Positions 1 to 5,130 of a stretch of 7,717 nt of DNA are shown here, piece after piece. Under the pieces are notes generated by a model, which had not been told where the DNA came from, made no database searches, and was given only the letters and a program-made list of their open reading frames with translations. The position numbers were made by a program, and so were the translations under genes. Location of the stretch: NCBI GenBank assembly GCA_945860575.1, contig CAMAQQ010000055.1, positions 1 through 7,717 on the forward strand. The letters run 5' to 3'. Position 1 is the stretch's first letter. Every line of letters starts with the position of its first letter. The stretch comes from Ferrithrix thermotolerans DSM 19514. GTDB taxonomy: Bacteria > Actinomycetota > Acidimicrobiia > Acidimicrobiales > Ilumatobacteraceae.

Positions 1-207
1 CTTAGAGCAGATGGTTCTCGTAGTTTGCGTGGTGATGACTTTGATAATTGGCAAAGTGCAAACTTGGTCGGCACGGTTGAACAAGTGTCCGAAAAAGTAC
101 AGAATTACATTGACCTGGGTTGCAGCGGGTTCATTCCTTGGAGTGCTGATTTTCCGAGCACCGAGTCCGTTGAGTTATTCGCTGAGGTTATGAACAACTT
201 CCGCTAG
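1..207 (+). CDS. Luciferase-like (F420-dependent type) oxidoreductase, C-terminal fragment
   Basis: The reading frame is open from the first base and ends at a TAG codon at 205-207, so only about the last 68 residues are present and the gene begins upstream of the window. The visible part contains GTVEQVSEKVQNYIDLG followed by GFIPW and ends with ELFAEVMNNFR. This is the usual tail of the luciferase-like monooxygenase (LLM) family: a 'GTPEQVxE' helix, a 'GxDGFIPW' strand and a final 'LELFAxEVxPxFR' helix. Family members are TIM-barrel flavin or F420-dependent oxidoreductases, and actinobacteria carry many paralogues with different substrates. The N-terminal cofactor-binding part is missing, so neither cofactor nor substrate can be assigned. 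A TTG codon at 25 could be read as a start, but the homology runs through it and no family member is this short. It converges with the hydratase gene, leaving 24 nt between the stop codons. Family call is fairly sure; function within the family is unknown. Confidence 0.8.
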   Translation, partial: LRADGSRSLRGDDFDNWQSANLVGTVEQVSEKVQNYIDLGCSGFIPWSADFPSTESVELFAEVMNNFR

Positions 208-231
208 AAGATTGTCGGAAATTAATTATCT

Positions 232-690
232 TTATAAGTAATACCTAAAAACTACTTCGGCCACGCAAGATGGTTTCTTCGCATTCTCGACTTCGAAAGT
301 GGTTTCAAGCGTTACTTGAACACCACCAGTGACATCTTCTACCGAAAGAAGTTTCACACCTGCCCGTAATTTTGAGCCAACAGGTACGGGGGATGGAAAG
401 CGAACCTTGTTGGCACCATAGTTGACACCCATTGCTACACCCTCAACACCAAATATTTGTGGCAGAAATACTGGACCAAGCGACAACGTTAGATAGCCGT
501 GCGCGATCGGGCCACCGAAAGGGCCAGCCTTGGCTCGCTCAACATCAATGTGAATCCACTGATGATCACCAGTCGCATCTGCGAACCGATTCACCTGATC
601 TTGTGTGACTGTTAAATAGTCTGAATAACCGAGGTGGTTGCCGACCAATGATTTAAGTTCGTCAACGCCTTTGATGATGAGTTTTGTCAT
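232..690 (-). CDS. MaoC-like (R)-specific enoyl-CoA hydratase, Rv0130/HtdZ type
   Basis: This 152-residue protein has a single hot-dog fold of the MaoC dehydratase family. Such enzymes hydrate trans-2-enoyl-CoA to (R)-3-hydroxyacyl-CoA in cytosolic fatty-acid metabolism. The hydratase-2 signature is at residues 36-65: FADATGDHQWIHID, then the glycine-rich stretch GPFGGPIAHG. Asp42 and His47, five residues apart, match the catalytic Asp/His pair of Aeromonas PhaJ and mycobacterial Rv0130. From memory, the later segment NYGANKVRFPSPVPVGS is nearly the same as in Rv0130, which is also about 151 residues, so the gene looks full length. It starts with ATG (688-690) without a clear ribosome binding site. 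It lies 84 nt downstream of the membrane-protein gene on the same strand and could share its transcript. The 84-nt gap (691-774) shows no convincing promoter or hairpin. The acyl-chain preference cannot be read from sequence. Confidence 0.92.
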   Translation of the reverse strand: MTKLIIKGVDELKSLVGNHLGYSDYLTVTQDQVNRFADATGDHQWIHIDVERAKAGPFGGPIAHGYLTLSLGPVFLPQIFGVEGVAMGVNYGANKVRFPSPVPVGSKLRAGVKLLSVEDVTGGVQVTLETTFEVENAKKPSCVAEVVFRYYL

Positions 691-774
691 AGTTAAAGTG
701 TGTCAGATCGGGCTATTCGCGCTCTAATCGGTAAAGTATTGAGACCACTCACTGGTTTCTTTCTCGTCGACTTT

Positions 775-1218
775 CTAGCGGTACCAAATGCGTTGATGTG
801 ATCGGCTCTGTGTGTGCAAAAGCAATGCGCACAAAGCGATTTCAAAAATAAAGCTGGTTGTGTTACCGCCACTGATTTTGCGGTACAGACTTATTTGTCC
901 ACCCATACGACTTGCGACATCACTCAACGCCCAGAAGCGAAGCACGAATGGTGAGAACGCGGCGATGACACCAAATTTATAACCAAGCTTGAGGTCGTTG
1001 GCCATCAGTAAGCCACCCAAGACATGCAACGCGACAATTACTAGACCGATTACGAATCCAAACCAATACCGATCACGAATGTAGCCAAGATAGTCATTGT
1101 GGTCAACGACGCTCATCAATGCAAAAAAACCATTTAGATAAAGCAGCATCGTTGCAATCTGTAACGTTTGTGGTTGCATTCGGTCAAACCATCTACGCCA
1201 GTCAATGTTTAGCATCAT
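775..1218 (-). CDS. Small four-helix membrane protein of unknown function
   Basis: I do not recognise this 147-residue protein. It has four hydrophobic segments: residues about 19-38, 52-73, 82-98 and 121-135. The N-terminal tail is short, basic and aromatic (WRRWFDRM, residues 7-14). There are charged loops at 39-51 (DHNDYLGYIRDRYW) and 99-119, and the C-terminal tail is rich in Arg, His and Ser. There is no signal-peptide cleavage site, enzyme motif or metal-binding cluster, so a small integral inner-membrane protein is all that can be supported. The start is one of two adjacent ATG codons (1216-1218 or 1213-1215); neither has a ribosome binding site upstream. The gene is divergent from era, with only 45 nt between the two starts, and the hydratase gene follows downstream on the same strand. 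The open frame, ordinary codon use and consistent helix pattern argue that it is real. Role unknown. Confidence 0.75.
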   Translation of the reverse strand: MMLNIDWRRWFDRMQPQTLQIATMLLYLNGFFALMSVVDHNDYLGYIRDRYWFGFVIGLVIVALHVLGGLLMANDLKLGYKFGVIAAFSPFVLRFWALSDVASRMGGQISLYRKISGGNTTSFIFEIALCALLLHTQSRSHQRIWYR

Positions 1219-1263
1219 TCAATTGTGGCAGATCTTAAAGCAAATAATCGGTAGCCTTCTGAC
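1219..1263. promoter_or_regulatory. Short divergent promoter gap between the membrane-protein gene and era
   Basis: The 45 nt between two divergent starts must hold at least the start signals of both genes. For era (+) an AATAAT hexamer at 1243-1248 is a possible -10 box, which would give a leader of only about 10 nt. No good -35 box lies at the right distance. For the membrane-protein gene (-) the complement reads TAAGAT at 1233-1238, a weak -10 match. Neither start has a Shine-Dalgarno motif. The layout fits leaderless or very short-leader transcription, but the promoter assignments are guesses. Confidence 0.25.
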
Positions 1264-2103
1264 GTGCGGACCGCATTTATTTCTCTCGTTGGCAGACCAA
1301 ATGTTGGCAAGTCGACACTATTGAATGCTTTAATCGGCAAGAAAATCAGCATCGTCTCAGATAAGCCACAGACCACACGGACAAGAGTTCGCGGAATTTT
1401 AACTGCGGGTGACACTCAATTGATCTTCGTGGATACACCTGGGTTGCACAAAGCAACTACTGCACTGGGTGAGAGAGTTAACGCGACGGCACTCGAGTCG
1501 ATGCGTGATGTCGATGTTGTCTGCCTTGTGCTTGACGCAACTCAAACAGTGGGCACTGGCGACAAGTGGGTCAGCGAGCAACTTGATATATCGCAGGCGA
1601 TTGTCGTATTGAACAAAACCGATGCCGTTCCAAATAGCAAGGTGTTGGCTCAACTGTCAGCGGCCTCTTTATTGGGTGCCGCTGAGTACTTTCCGGTGTC
1701 AGCGAAAACTGGCGAAGGAGTCGACACACTTTTGTTGGCTTTGCGACAGAGAGCCGTAGAAGGTGACGCAATGTTTCCCGCCGAAATGGTGTCAGAGACA
1801 CCTCAGGCGCAATGGATCGCCGAACTCGTAAGAGAACAACTATTGGCTGTGACACGGGATGAGTTGCCCTATTCAATCGCCGCAAGAGTGACCGAGTGGG
1901 AGTGGCCCCGAGTTAGATGTGAGATTGTTGTCGAGCGAGAAAGTCAAAAAGGTATGGTTATCGGAAAGTCTGGACAGCTGTTGAAAAAAGTTGGAATTGA
2001 AGTTCGTAAGCAAATGCCTGACGGTGCTTTTCTCGAGTTATTTGTCGTAGTTGACAAGGACTGGCAACATCGCGCCGAGCGTGTTGAGCGTCTGGGTTAT
2101 TAA
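1264..2103 (+). CDS. era: GTPase Era (30S ribosome assembly)
   Basis: Era is a GTPase that binds near the 3' end of 16S rRNA and acts late in 30S subunit maturation. The 279 residues hold a full TrmE-Era-EngA-type G domain. G1 is GRPNVGKS at 10-17, the G2 threonines are in the PQTTRTR stretch (35-41), G3 is DTPG at 57-60, G4 is NKTD at 117-120 and G5 is SAK at 146-148. A C-terminal type II KH domain follows from about 200, with its GxxG loop at 234-237 (VIGKSG). The GTG at 1264 is the only possible start, because an in-frame TAG lies at 1252-1254. The N-terminus is therefore very short and begins directly at the first beta strand, as in many Era proteins. There is no Shine-Dalgarno motif. In many bacteria era sits with ybeY or recO; neither is here. 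Its last codons (Gly-Tyr-stop) form the first unit of a 13-bp repeat. Confidence 0.97.
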   Translation: MRTAFISLVGRPNVGKSTLLNALIGKKISIVSDKPQTTRTRVRGILTAGDTQLIFVDTPGLHKATTALGERVNATALESMRDVDVVCLVLDATQTVGTGDKWVSEQLDISQAIVVLNKTDAVPNSKVLAQLSAASLLGAAEYFPVSAKTGEGVDTLLLALRQRAVEGDAMFPAEMVSETPQAQWIAELVREQLLAVTRDELPYSIAARVTEWEWPRVRCEIVVERESQKGMVIGKSGQLLKKVGIEVRKQMPDGAFLELFVVVDKDWQHRAERVERLGY

Positions 2104-2170
2104 ACACGGTTATTAAGCACGGCTATTAGTCGCAGTAATTTGCAGTAGCAATTAGCCGTTGCGATTGGCG
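2095..2170. repeat. Degenerate 13-bp tandem repeat across the era / lipoprotein gene junction
   Basis: Starting at 2095 the sequence can be laid out in 13-nt rows that share a G at row position 2 and ATT at row positions 5-7. ATT falls at 2099, 2112, 2125, 2138, 2151 and 2164, and the G at 2096, 2109, 2122, 2135, 2148 and 2161. The first two rows, GGTTATTAAACAC and GGTTATTAAGCAC, differ at one base. The third (GGCTATTAGTCGC) matches the second at 9 of 13, and the fifth (AGCAATTAGCCGT) matches the third at 9 of 13. Rows four and six are weaker. The array begins in the last codons of era and ends in the last codons of the convergent GerMN gene. It probably arose by local duplication of the era 3' end. 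Confidence 0.55.
2119..2159. terminator. Possible bidirectional terminator hairpin between convergent genes
   Basis: ACGGCTA at 2119-2125 is the exact reverse complement of TAGCCGT at 2153-2159. The 27-nt space between them contains a smaller TTGC/GCAA hairpin at 2140-2151. The position, between the 3' ends of era (+) and the GerMN gene (-), is where a shared terminator would be expected. The arms are short, the loop is long and no U-run follows on either strand, so this is not a canonical intrinsic terminator. The right arm overlaps the stop codon of the lipoprotein gene. The pairing may be only a by-product of the 13-bp repeat here. Confidence 0.25.
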
Positions 2171-2826
2171 AGCAACGAGACGTAGTCGTCAAAACTGACG
2201 GGTTCGCCTGGTTTGCTCAAATCGCCGCGGCCTCGCGGAATTGCAATCGATACACCGTTTACGCTGAATATTGCTTGTCCTATTCCGGGTCGACTCGTAA
2301 ATGTCAAAACAAGCTGAGCAATTGCCAACCTTTGATCAATCGGTGAAAGTCCGGTTAACAAGAAATTGTTCGCGTCAATTAAAACGAGTCCTTTTGAGAC
2401 ACTTATTTCGGCTTGAAGTGAAGTTGCGATAGCACTGCGTAGACCTAAACCTGCATCACCTGAAGGTGGGCCCGAAACCAATGCTGAGAGCACCTGAGTT
2501 GTGTTAGCCGGACTGACGATTTGAATCTTGGTCGCCACTAACTGATTATTTGTGATGAAGTACAGATCAACTGGCTCGTTGACAATCTCCGAAACGGCAT
2601 CTTGAGTATTTGATCCAGGGCTATTGGCATCAGGTTCAAGTGGAACTGTTGACGTCGTAGTTGTGGATGCAAGATTTAGTTCAAATGGAATATTCTCGTC
2701 AGGTATCTGAACAAACTCGCTTGAGGTTGGTACTCCGCAAGAATTCAACAAAACTGGTAGCAGGAAGACGAAACATGTTCGATGGCAAAAAATCTTGTGC
2801 CTTGCGGTTTTTGAATTGGAACTCAT
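2152..2826 (-). CDS. GerMN-domain lipoprotein, LpqB-like partner of the sensor kinase
   Basis: The 224-residue product begins with a lipoprotein signal: a basic n-region, a hydrophobic core (FVFLLPVLL, 19-27) and a lipobox ending LNSC with Cys30 as the expected lipidation site. Asn at the -2 position is less usual but tolerated. A Thr/Ser/Pro-rich linker (about 53-76, including STTTTST) tethers a GerMN domain at about 86-200, recognised by VDLYFI, the ALVSGPPSGDAG turn and LTFTSRPGIGQAIFSVNG. GerMN is the domain found in sporulation protein GerM and in actinobacterial LpqB; it is non-enzymatic and extracytoplasmic. The ATG start overlaps the kinase stop codon (ATGA, 2823-2826), which implies translational coupling. 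This matches mtrB-lpqB order, and in mycobacteria LpqB binds the sensor domain of MtrB. Unlike LpqB, no beta-propeller follows the GerMN domain. Lipoprotein and domain calls are solid; the partnership with the kinase is inferred from context. Confidence 0.87.
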   Translation of the reverse strand: MSSNSKTARHKIFCHRTCFVFLLPVLLNSCGVPTSSEFVQIPDENIPFELNLASTTTTSTVPLEPDANSPGSNTQDAVSEIVNEPVDLYFITNNQLVATKIQIVSPANTTQVLSALVSGPPSGDAGLGLRSAIATSLQAEISVSKGLVLIDANNFLLTGLSPIDQRLAIAQLVLTFTSRPGIGQAIFSVNGVSIAIPRGRGDLSKPGEPVSFDDYVSLLANRNG

Positions 2827-4274
2827 TGCGGTTGCAATTCATCTGCGTTCTGAGGCGATTTTCGAGCCATCGTCACCATAAACCTTGCACCGCCAGAGCT
2901 ACTTGTTTCAACCCACGCTTTACCGTGCAGAGCACGAGCATGCTCTTGAACGATCGCAAGTCCTAATCCACTTCCAGTGCTGTTTCGAGATGATGTACCG
3001 CGCGCAAAGCGCTCAAAAATTCGCTCACGCTCACTTTGTGCAACTCCAATTCCTTGATCTTCAATACTGATGGTCAACGTATTTTGATCACTAGTTACGA
3101 GAATTGCAGTTGCTCCACCTGCGTGGTCTCGTGCGTTCTCAAGCAGGTTCAGCACAATTCGTTCAATTCTTCGACGATCCAATACGGTCTCGTCATTTGA
3201 ATTGAGCGTGGACGCGAATTTCGCACCACCAAAACCGTGTCGCTGGGCAATTTGTTGAACTAGTTTCGCAAGATTAATAGTCTCTTCGTCGGCCGCCCCT
3301 GCACCGGCGTCAAGCCGAGATAGTTCGAGTAAATCTAAAACCGTACGATCAAATCGTCTCACCTGCGTTGCAATTATGTCGAACGCCTGCTGATTTCGTT
3401 CGCTAAATTCACCCCGCCTTGCTTGAAGTACTTCGATGGCGGTTGCCAGTGCAGTTACTGGTGATCTGAGTTCATGACTGACATCGCTTGCAAATCTTGT
3501 CTCTCGTTGAATCCTAGATTGCACTGCGTCAACCATGTTGTTAAACGAAGTCGCAAGTTTCGCAAGTTCGGGATCTTTCTCATCGGCAAGTCGAATGTCC
3601 AGACCACCCGATGCAATGTCGGTCGCAGCGGAAGTTACTCGCCGAAGTGGACGAAGCACACGACTGCTAATACTGAGCCCGAAAAAGCCAGCTGTAAGTG
3701 TGATCAACAAAACGCCGACACTTAAGGTGTTGCGAATAGTCGACAGTGTTCGAGCAACATCGTTGAGTGGAAACGCCTCAAAGTATTGTGCGTTTATGGC
3801 TTTGATATTTACGCCAACGGCTTCGTAAGGTTCACCATCGAATATGAAACGCTGACGACCTGTGACTCCTGACAAAGTCTTAGCAACAAATTGAATAGGC
3901 AAATTCGATTGAGTGAACCGCAAAGGTTCTTGTGGATAAAAAGAGTCCGATTCATCAAGATGGAGTACGGCGTAACCCCCGCGCTCGCTTCGAATATTTG
4001 ACATCAAATCACCCGCATCTCCAGAATTTAATGAAATGACTGTTCTCACGAGTTGTGCATTGTTGAATGCCTGACGAGTGGCAAATTCTGTTCGCTGGCG
4101 AAGTAGGTACGTGCGGGTTGACGCATAAGTAACAATGCTGAGAGCCAAAGCGGCGGCGAACGCTGCAAGACCAAAATACAGAATCATTCTTCCACGAAGC
4201 CCTCGCCAGTTACGCAGTTTGGCGATTATTGACGCTCTTGTGATCGCATAAGGCTGACGCTTTTGTTGAGTCAC
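2823..4274 (-). CDS. HAMP-domain sensor histidine kinase, MtrB-like
   Basis: The 483 residues have a complete sensor-kinase layout. A basic cytoplasmic tail (1-29) leads to transmembrane helix 1 (about 30-51), an extracytoplasmic sensor region (about 52-183), helix 2 (about 184-204) and a HAMP linker (about 205-257, beginning RVLRPLRRV). The HisKA domain has its H-box at SHELRSP with phospho-acceptor His267. The HATPase domain shows the N-box (Asn376 and Asn380 in NLLENA), G1 (DQGIG, 406-410), F-box (Phe420-Phe423) and G2 (TGSGLGL, 433-439). It should autophosphorylate and pass phosphate to a response regulator, most likely the divergent one at 4441. The start is GTG (4272-4274). GAGG lies only one base upstream, too close for a good ribosome site. 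Met30 is an alternative start but would remove the positive-inside tail. The GerMN lipoprotein gene follows with a 4-nt overlap. The signal sensed cannot be read from sequence. Confidence 0.93.
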   Translation of the reverse strand: MTQQKRQPYAITRASIIAKLRNWRGLRGRMILYFGLAAFAAALALSIVTYASTRTYLLRQRTEFATRQAFNNAQLVRTVISLNSGDAGDLMSNIRSERGGYAVLHLDESDSFYPQEPLRFTQSNLPIQFVAKTLSGVTGRQRFIFDGEPYEAVGVNIKAINAQYFEAFPLNDVARTLSTIRNTLSVGVLLITLTAGFFGLSISSRVLRPLRRVTSAATDIASGGLDIRLADEKDPELAKLATSFNNMVDAVQSRIQRETRFASDVSHELRSPVTALATAIEVLQARRGEFSERNQQAFDIIATQVRRFDRTVLDLLELSRLDAGAGAADEETINLAKLVQQIAQRHGFGGAKFASTLNSNDETVLDRRRIERIVLNLLENARDHAGGATAILVTSDQNTLTISIEDQGIGVAQSERERIFERFARGTSSRNSTGSGLGLAIVQEHARALHGKAWVETSSSGGARFMVTMARKSPQNADELQPQ

Positions 4275-4306
4275 GCCTCAATCATTGCGGATTTTCATTA
4301 AACCCC

Positions 4307-4347
4307 CACCGACGGGAGTCAAGGGGGAGCATGACATCCCGCCGGTG
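4307..4347 (-). promoter_or_regulatory. Strong inverted repeat / leader hairpin upstream of the sensor kinase
   Basis: CACCGACGGGA (4307-4317) and TCCCGCCGGTG (4337-4347) are reverse complements at 10 of 11 positions. The one exception is an A-C mismatch in plus-strand RNA but a G-U wobble in minus-strand RNA, so the fold is complete only in the kinase transcript. Inside, GTCA (4318-4321) can pair with TGAC (4332-4335), extending the stem past a one-base bulge. No U-run follows on either strand and the site lies between divergent starts, so it is not a terminator. The inferred kinase transcription start falls at its outer edge. It could be a 5'-leader stem that protects the mRNA or controls its translation, or a DNA operator. 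The stem ends 32 nt before the kinase GTG. Confidence 0.55.
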
Positions 4348-4411
4348 TGTTACTAAATACTGCAGTCTGGGTATGACAAATCTCGTTCGAATCTGTGCTA
4401 TTTATGTAACA
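4348..4411. promoter_or_regulatory. Candidate operator region: inverted GTAAC-type sites and 11-bp-spaced direct repeats
   Basis: TGTTACTAAAT (4348-4358) and ATTTATGTAACA (4400-4411) are inverted copies apart from one extra base in the second. They place a GTAAC core on the minus strand over the kinase -10 box and on the plus strand about 30 nt before the regulator start. Between them AATCT occurs twice, at 4379-4383 and 4390-4394, exactly 11 bp apart. One helical turn between direct half-sites is the usual spacing for OmpR-family regulators. Autoregulation by the adjacent response regulator is a reasonable inference, unproven here. Confidence 0.35.
4352..4379 (-). promoter_or_regulatory. Putative sigma-70-type promoter of the kinase-lipoprotein operon
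   Basis: Read on the minus strand, TTGTCA (4374-4379) matches the -35 consensus TTGACA at five of six bases. TTTAGT (4352-4357) matches the -10 consensus TATAAT at four of six. The spacer is 16 bp. Transcription would start near 4345, at the edge of the leader hairpin, giving a leader of roughly 70 nt. No comparably good promoter is visible for the response regulator on the other strand; the best guess there is an extended -10 at 4396-4404 (TGC then TATTTA), which is weak. Confidence 0.4.
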
Positions 4412-4440
4412 ATTTTGATTTTTAAGGCAGAATGTGAGCC

Positions 4441-5130
4441 ATGCAGCGGCTTTTGTTCATTGAAGATGATCAGCACATTCGTGCCGCACTAAAACTTGCA
4501 CTCGAAGACGAGGGTTACGAGATCATTGAGGCATCAGACGGGATTAAAGGTCTGTCATTGTTCGAATCAACCTCTGTCGATTTAGTGTTGCTGGATTTGC
4601 GGTTACCTGATTTGTCGGGTTTCGAGGTTTGTCGAATGATCCGATCTAAAAGTCTCGTACCGATAATTATTGTCACCGCACAAACTGACACTCATGATTT
4701 AGTGGCCGGACTTGAAGCTGGCGCTGACGATTATGTGACGAAGCCAGTAGTTGCAAAAGAACTTGCTGCGCGTATTCGGGCTGCACTTCGTCGCACAATT
4801 TTACTATCGATGGCTGGATCATCGGCCGAGCGTCTTATTGTCGGCGATATCGAATTTAGACCACATCAAGGAGTAGTCCTAAAAAACGGCGTTGAATTAC
4901 AATTGACTAAAACTGAATACCGACTATTGCATACCTTTTTTGAAAATCAAAATAATGTTTTGTCTCGTGACCAACTACTTGAAATTGTTTGGGGTTACGA
5001 ATACCTTGGAGATAGTCGTTTGGTAGATGCACATATTCGAAGATTGCGTGTCAAAATTGAGACCTCGCCTGATGACCCAAGGATTATTGTGACGGTACGC
5101 GGAACGGGTTACAGATTGCTCACTGCGTAA
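4441..5130 (+). CDS. OmpR/PhoB-family response regulator, MtrA-like
   Basis: The 229-residue protein has a receiver domain (about 3-115) and a winged-helix DNA-binding domain (about 131-229). Receiver landmarks are the acidic pair Asp9-Asp10, phospho-acceptor Asp52 in LLDLRLPDLSG, Thr79, Tyr98 and Lys101 in DDYVTKP. The output domain has LTKTEYRLL, the recognition-helix region SRLVDAHIRRLRVKIE and the closing VTVRGTGYRL hairpin. From memory, the TAQTDT, GLEAGADDY and RLVDAHIRRLR segments resemble MtrA of mycobacteria more than KdpE or PhoP, though I cannot rule out another OmpR-family member. When phosphorylated it should bind paired direct repeats and control transcription. The ATG at 4441 is chosen because an in-frame ATG at 4432 is followed at once by TGA. 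No good ribosome site is visible; GTGAG sits 2 nt upstream. It is divergent from the kinase, its likely partner, and its last 22 nt overlap the helicase gene. Confidence 0.94.
   Translation: MQRLLFIEDDQHIRAALKLALEDEGYEIIEASDGIKGLSLFESTSVDLVLLDLRLPDLSGFEVCRMIRSKSLVPIIIVTAQTDTHDLVAGLEAGADDYVTKPVVAKELAARIRAALRRTILLSMAGSSAERLIVGDIEFRPHQGVVLKNGVELQLTKTEYRLLHTFFENQNNVLSRDQLLEIVWGYEYLGDSRLVDAHIRRLRVKIETSPDDPRIIVTVRGTGYRLLTA

Noticed and set aside
25..207. A 60-residue stand-alone ORF starting at TTG 25
   Set aside because: The frame is open to the window edge and residues before position 25 continue the family sequence. It is the tail of a longer gene.
208..231. AAGAT / ATCTT pairing (208-212 with 228-232) as a terminator between the convergent first two genes
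   Set aside because: Five mostly A-T pairs around a 15-nt loop with no U-run are too weak to call.
1571..1885. A 104-residue minus-strand ORF inside era
   Set aside because: It is entirely antisense to the conserved G4-G5 region of Era and shows no protein-like features.
3535..3828. A 97-residue plus-strand ORF inside the kinase gene
   Set aside because: It is antisense to a well-supported HAMP and membrane-helix region, and its composition is that of a shadow frame without recognisable domains.
4271..4285. A four-codon upstream ORF (Met-Ile-Glu-Ala) whose TGA overlaps the kinase GTG
   Set aside because: It is too short to separate from chance and has no ribosome site. The overlap with the start codon is suggestive only.
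4307..4347. The strong hairpin as an intrinsic terminator
   Set aside because: It lies between two divergent gene starts and no U-run follows it on either strand.
4303..4347. An H-type pseudoknot pairing the hairpin loop CCCCC with the GGGGG flank in minus-strand RNA
   Set aside because: The flank follows the 11-bp stem with no linker, so it could not reach across the stem to the loop. Only a competing alternative hairpin is plausible.
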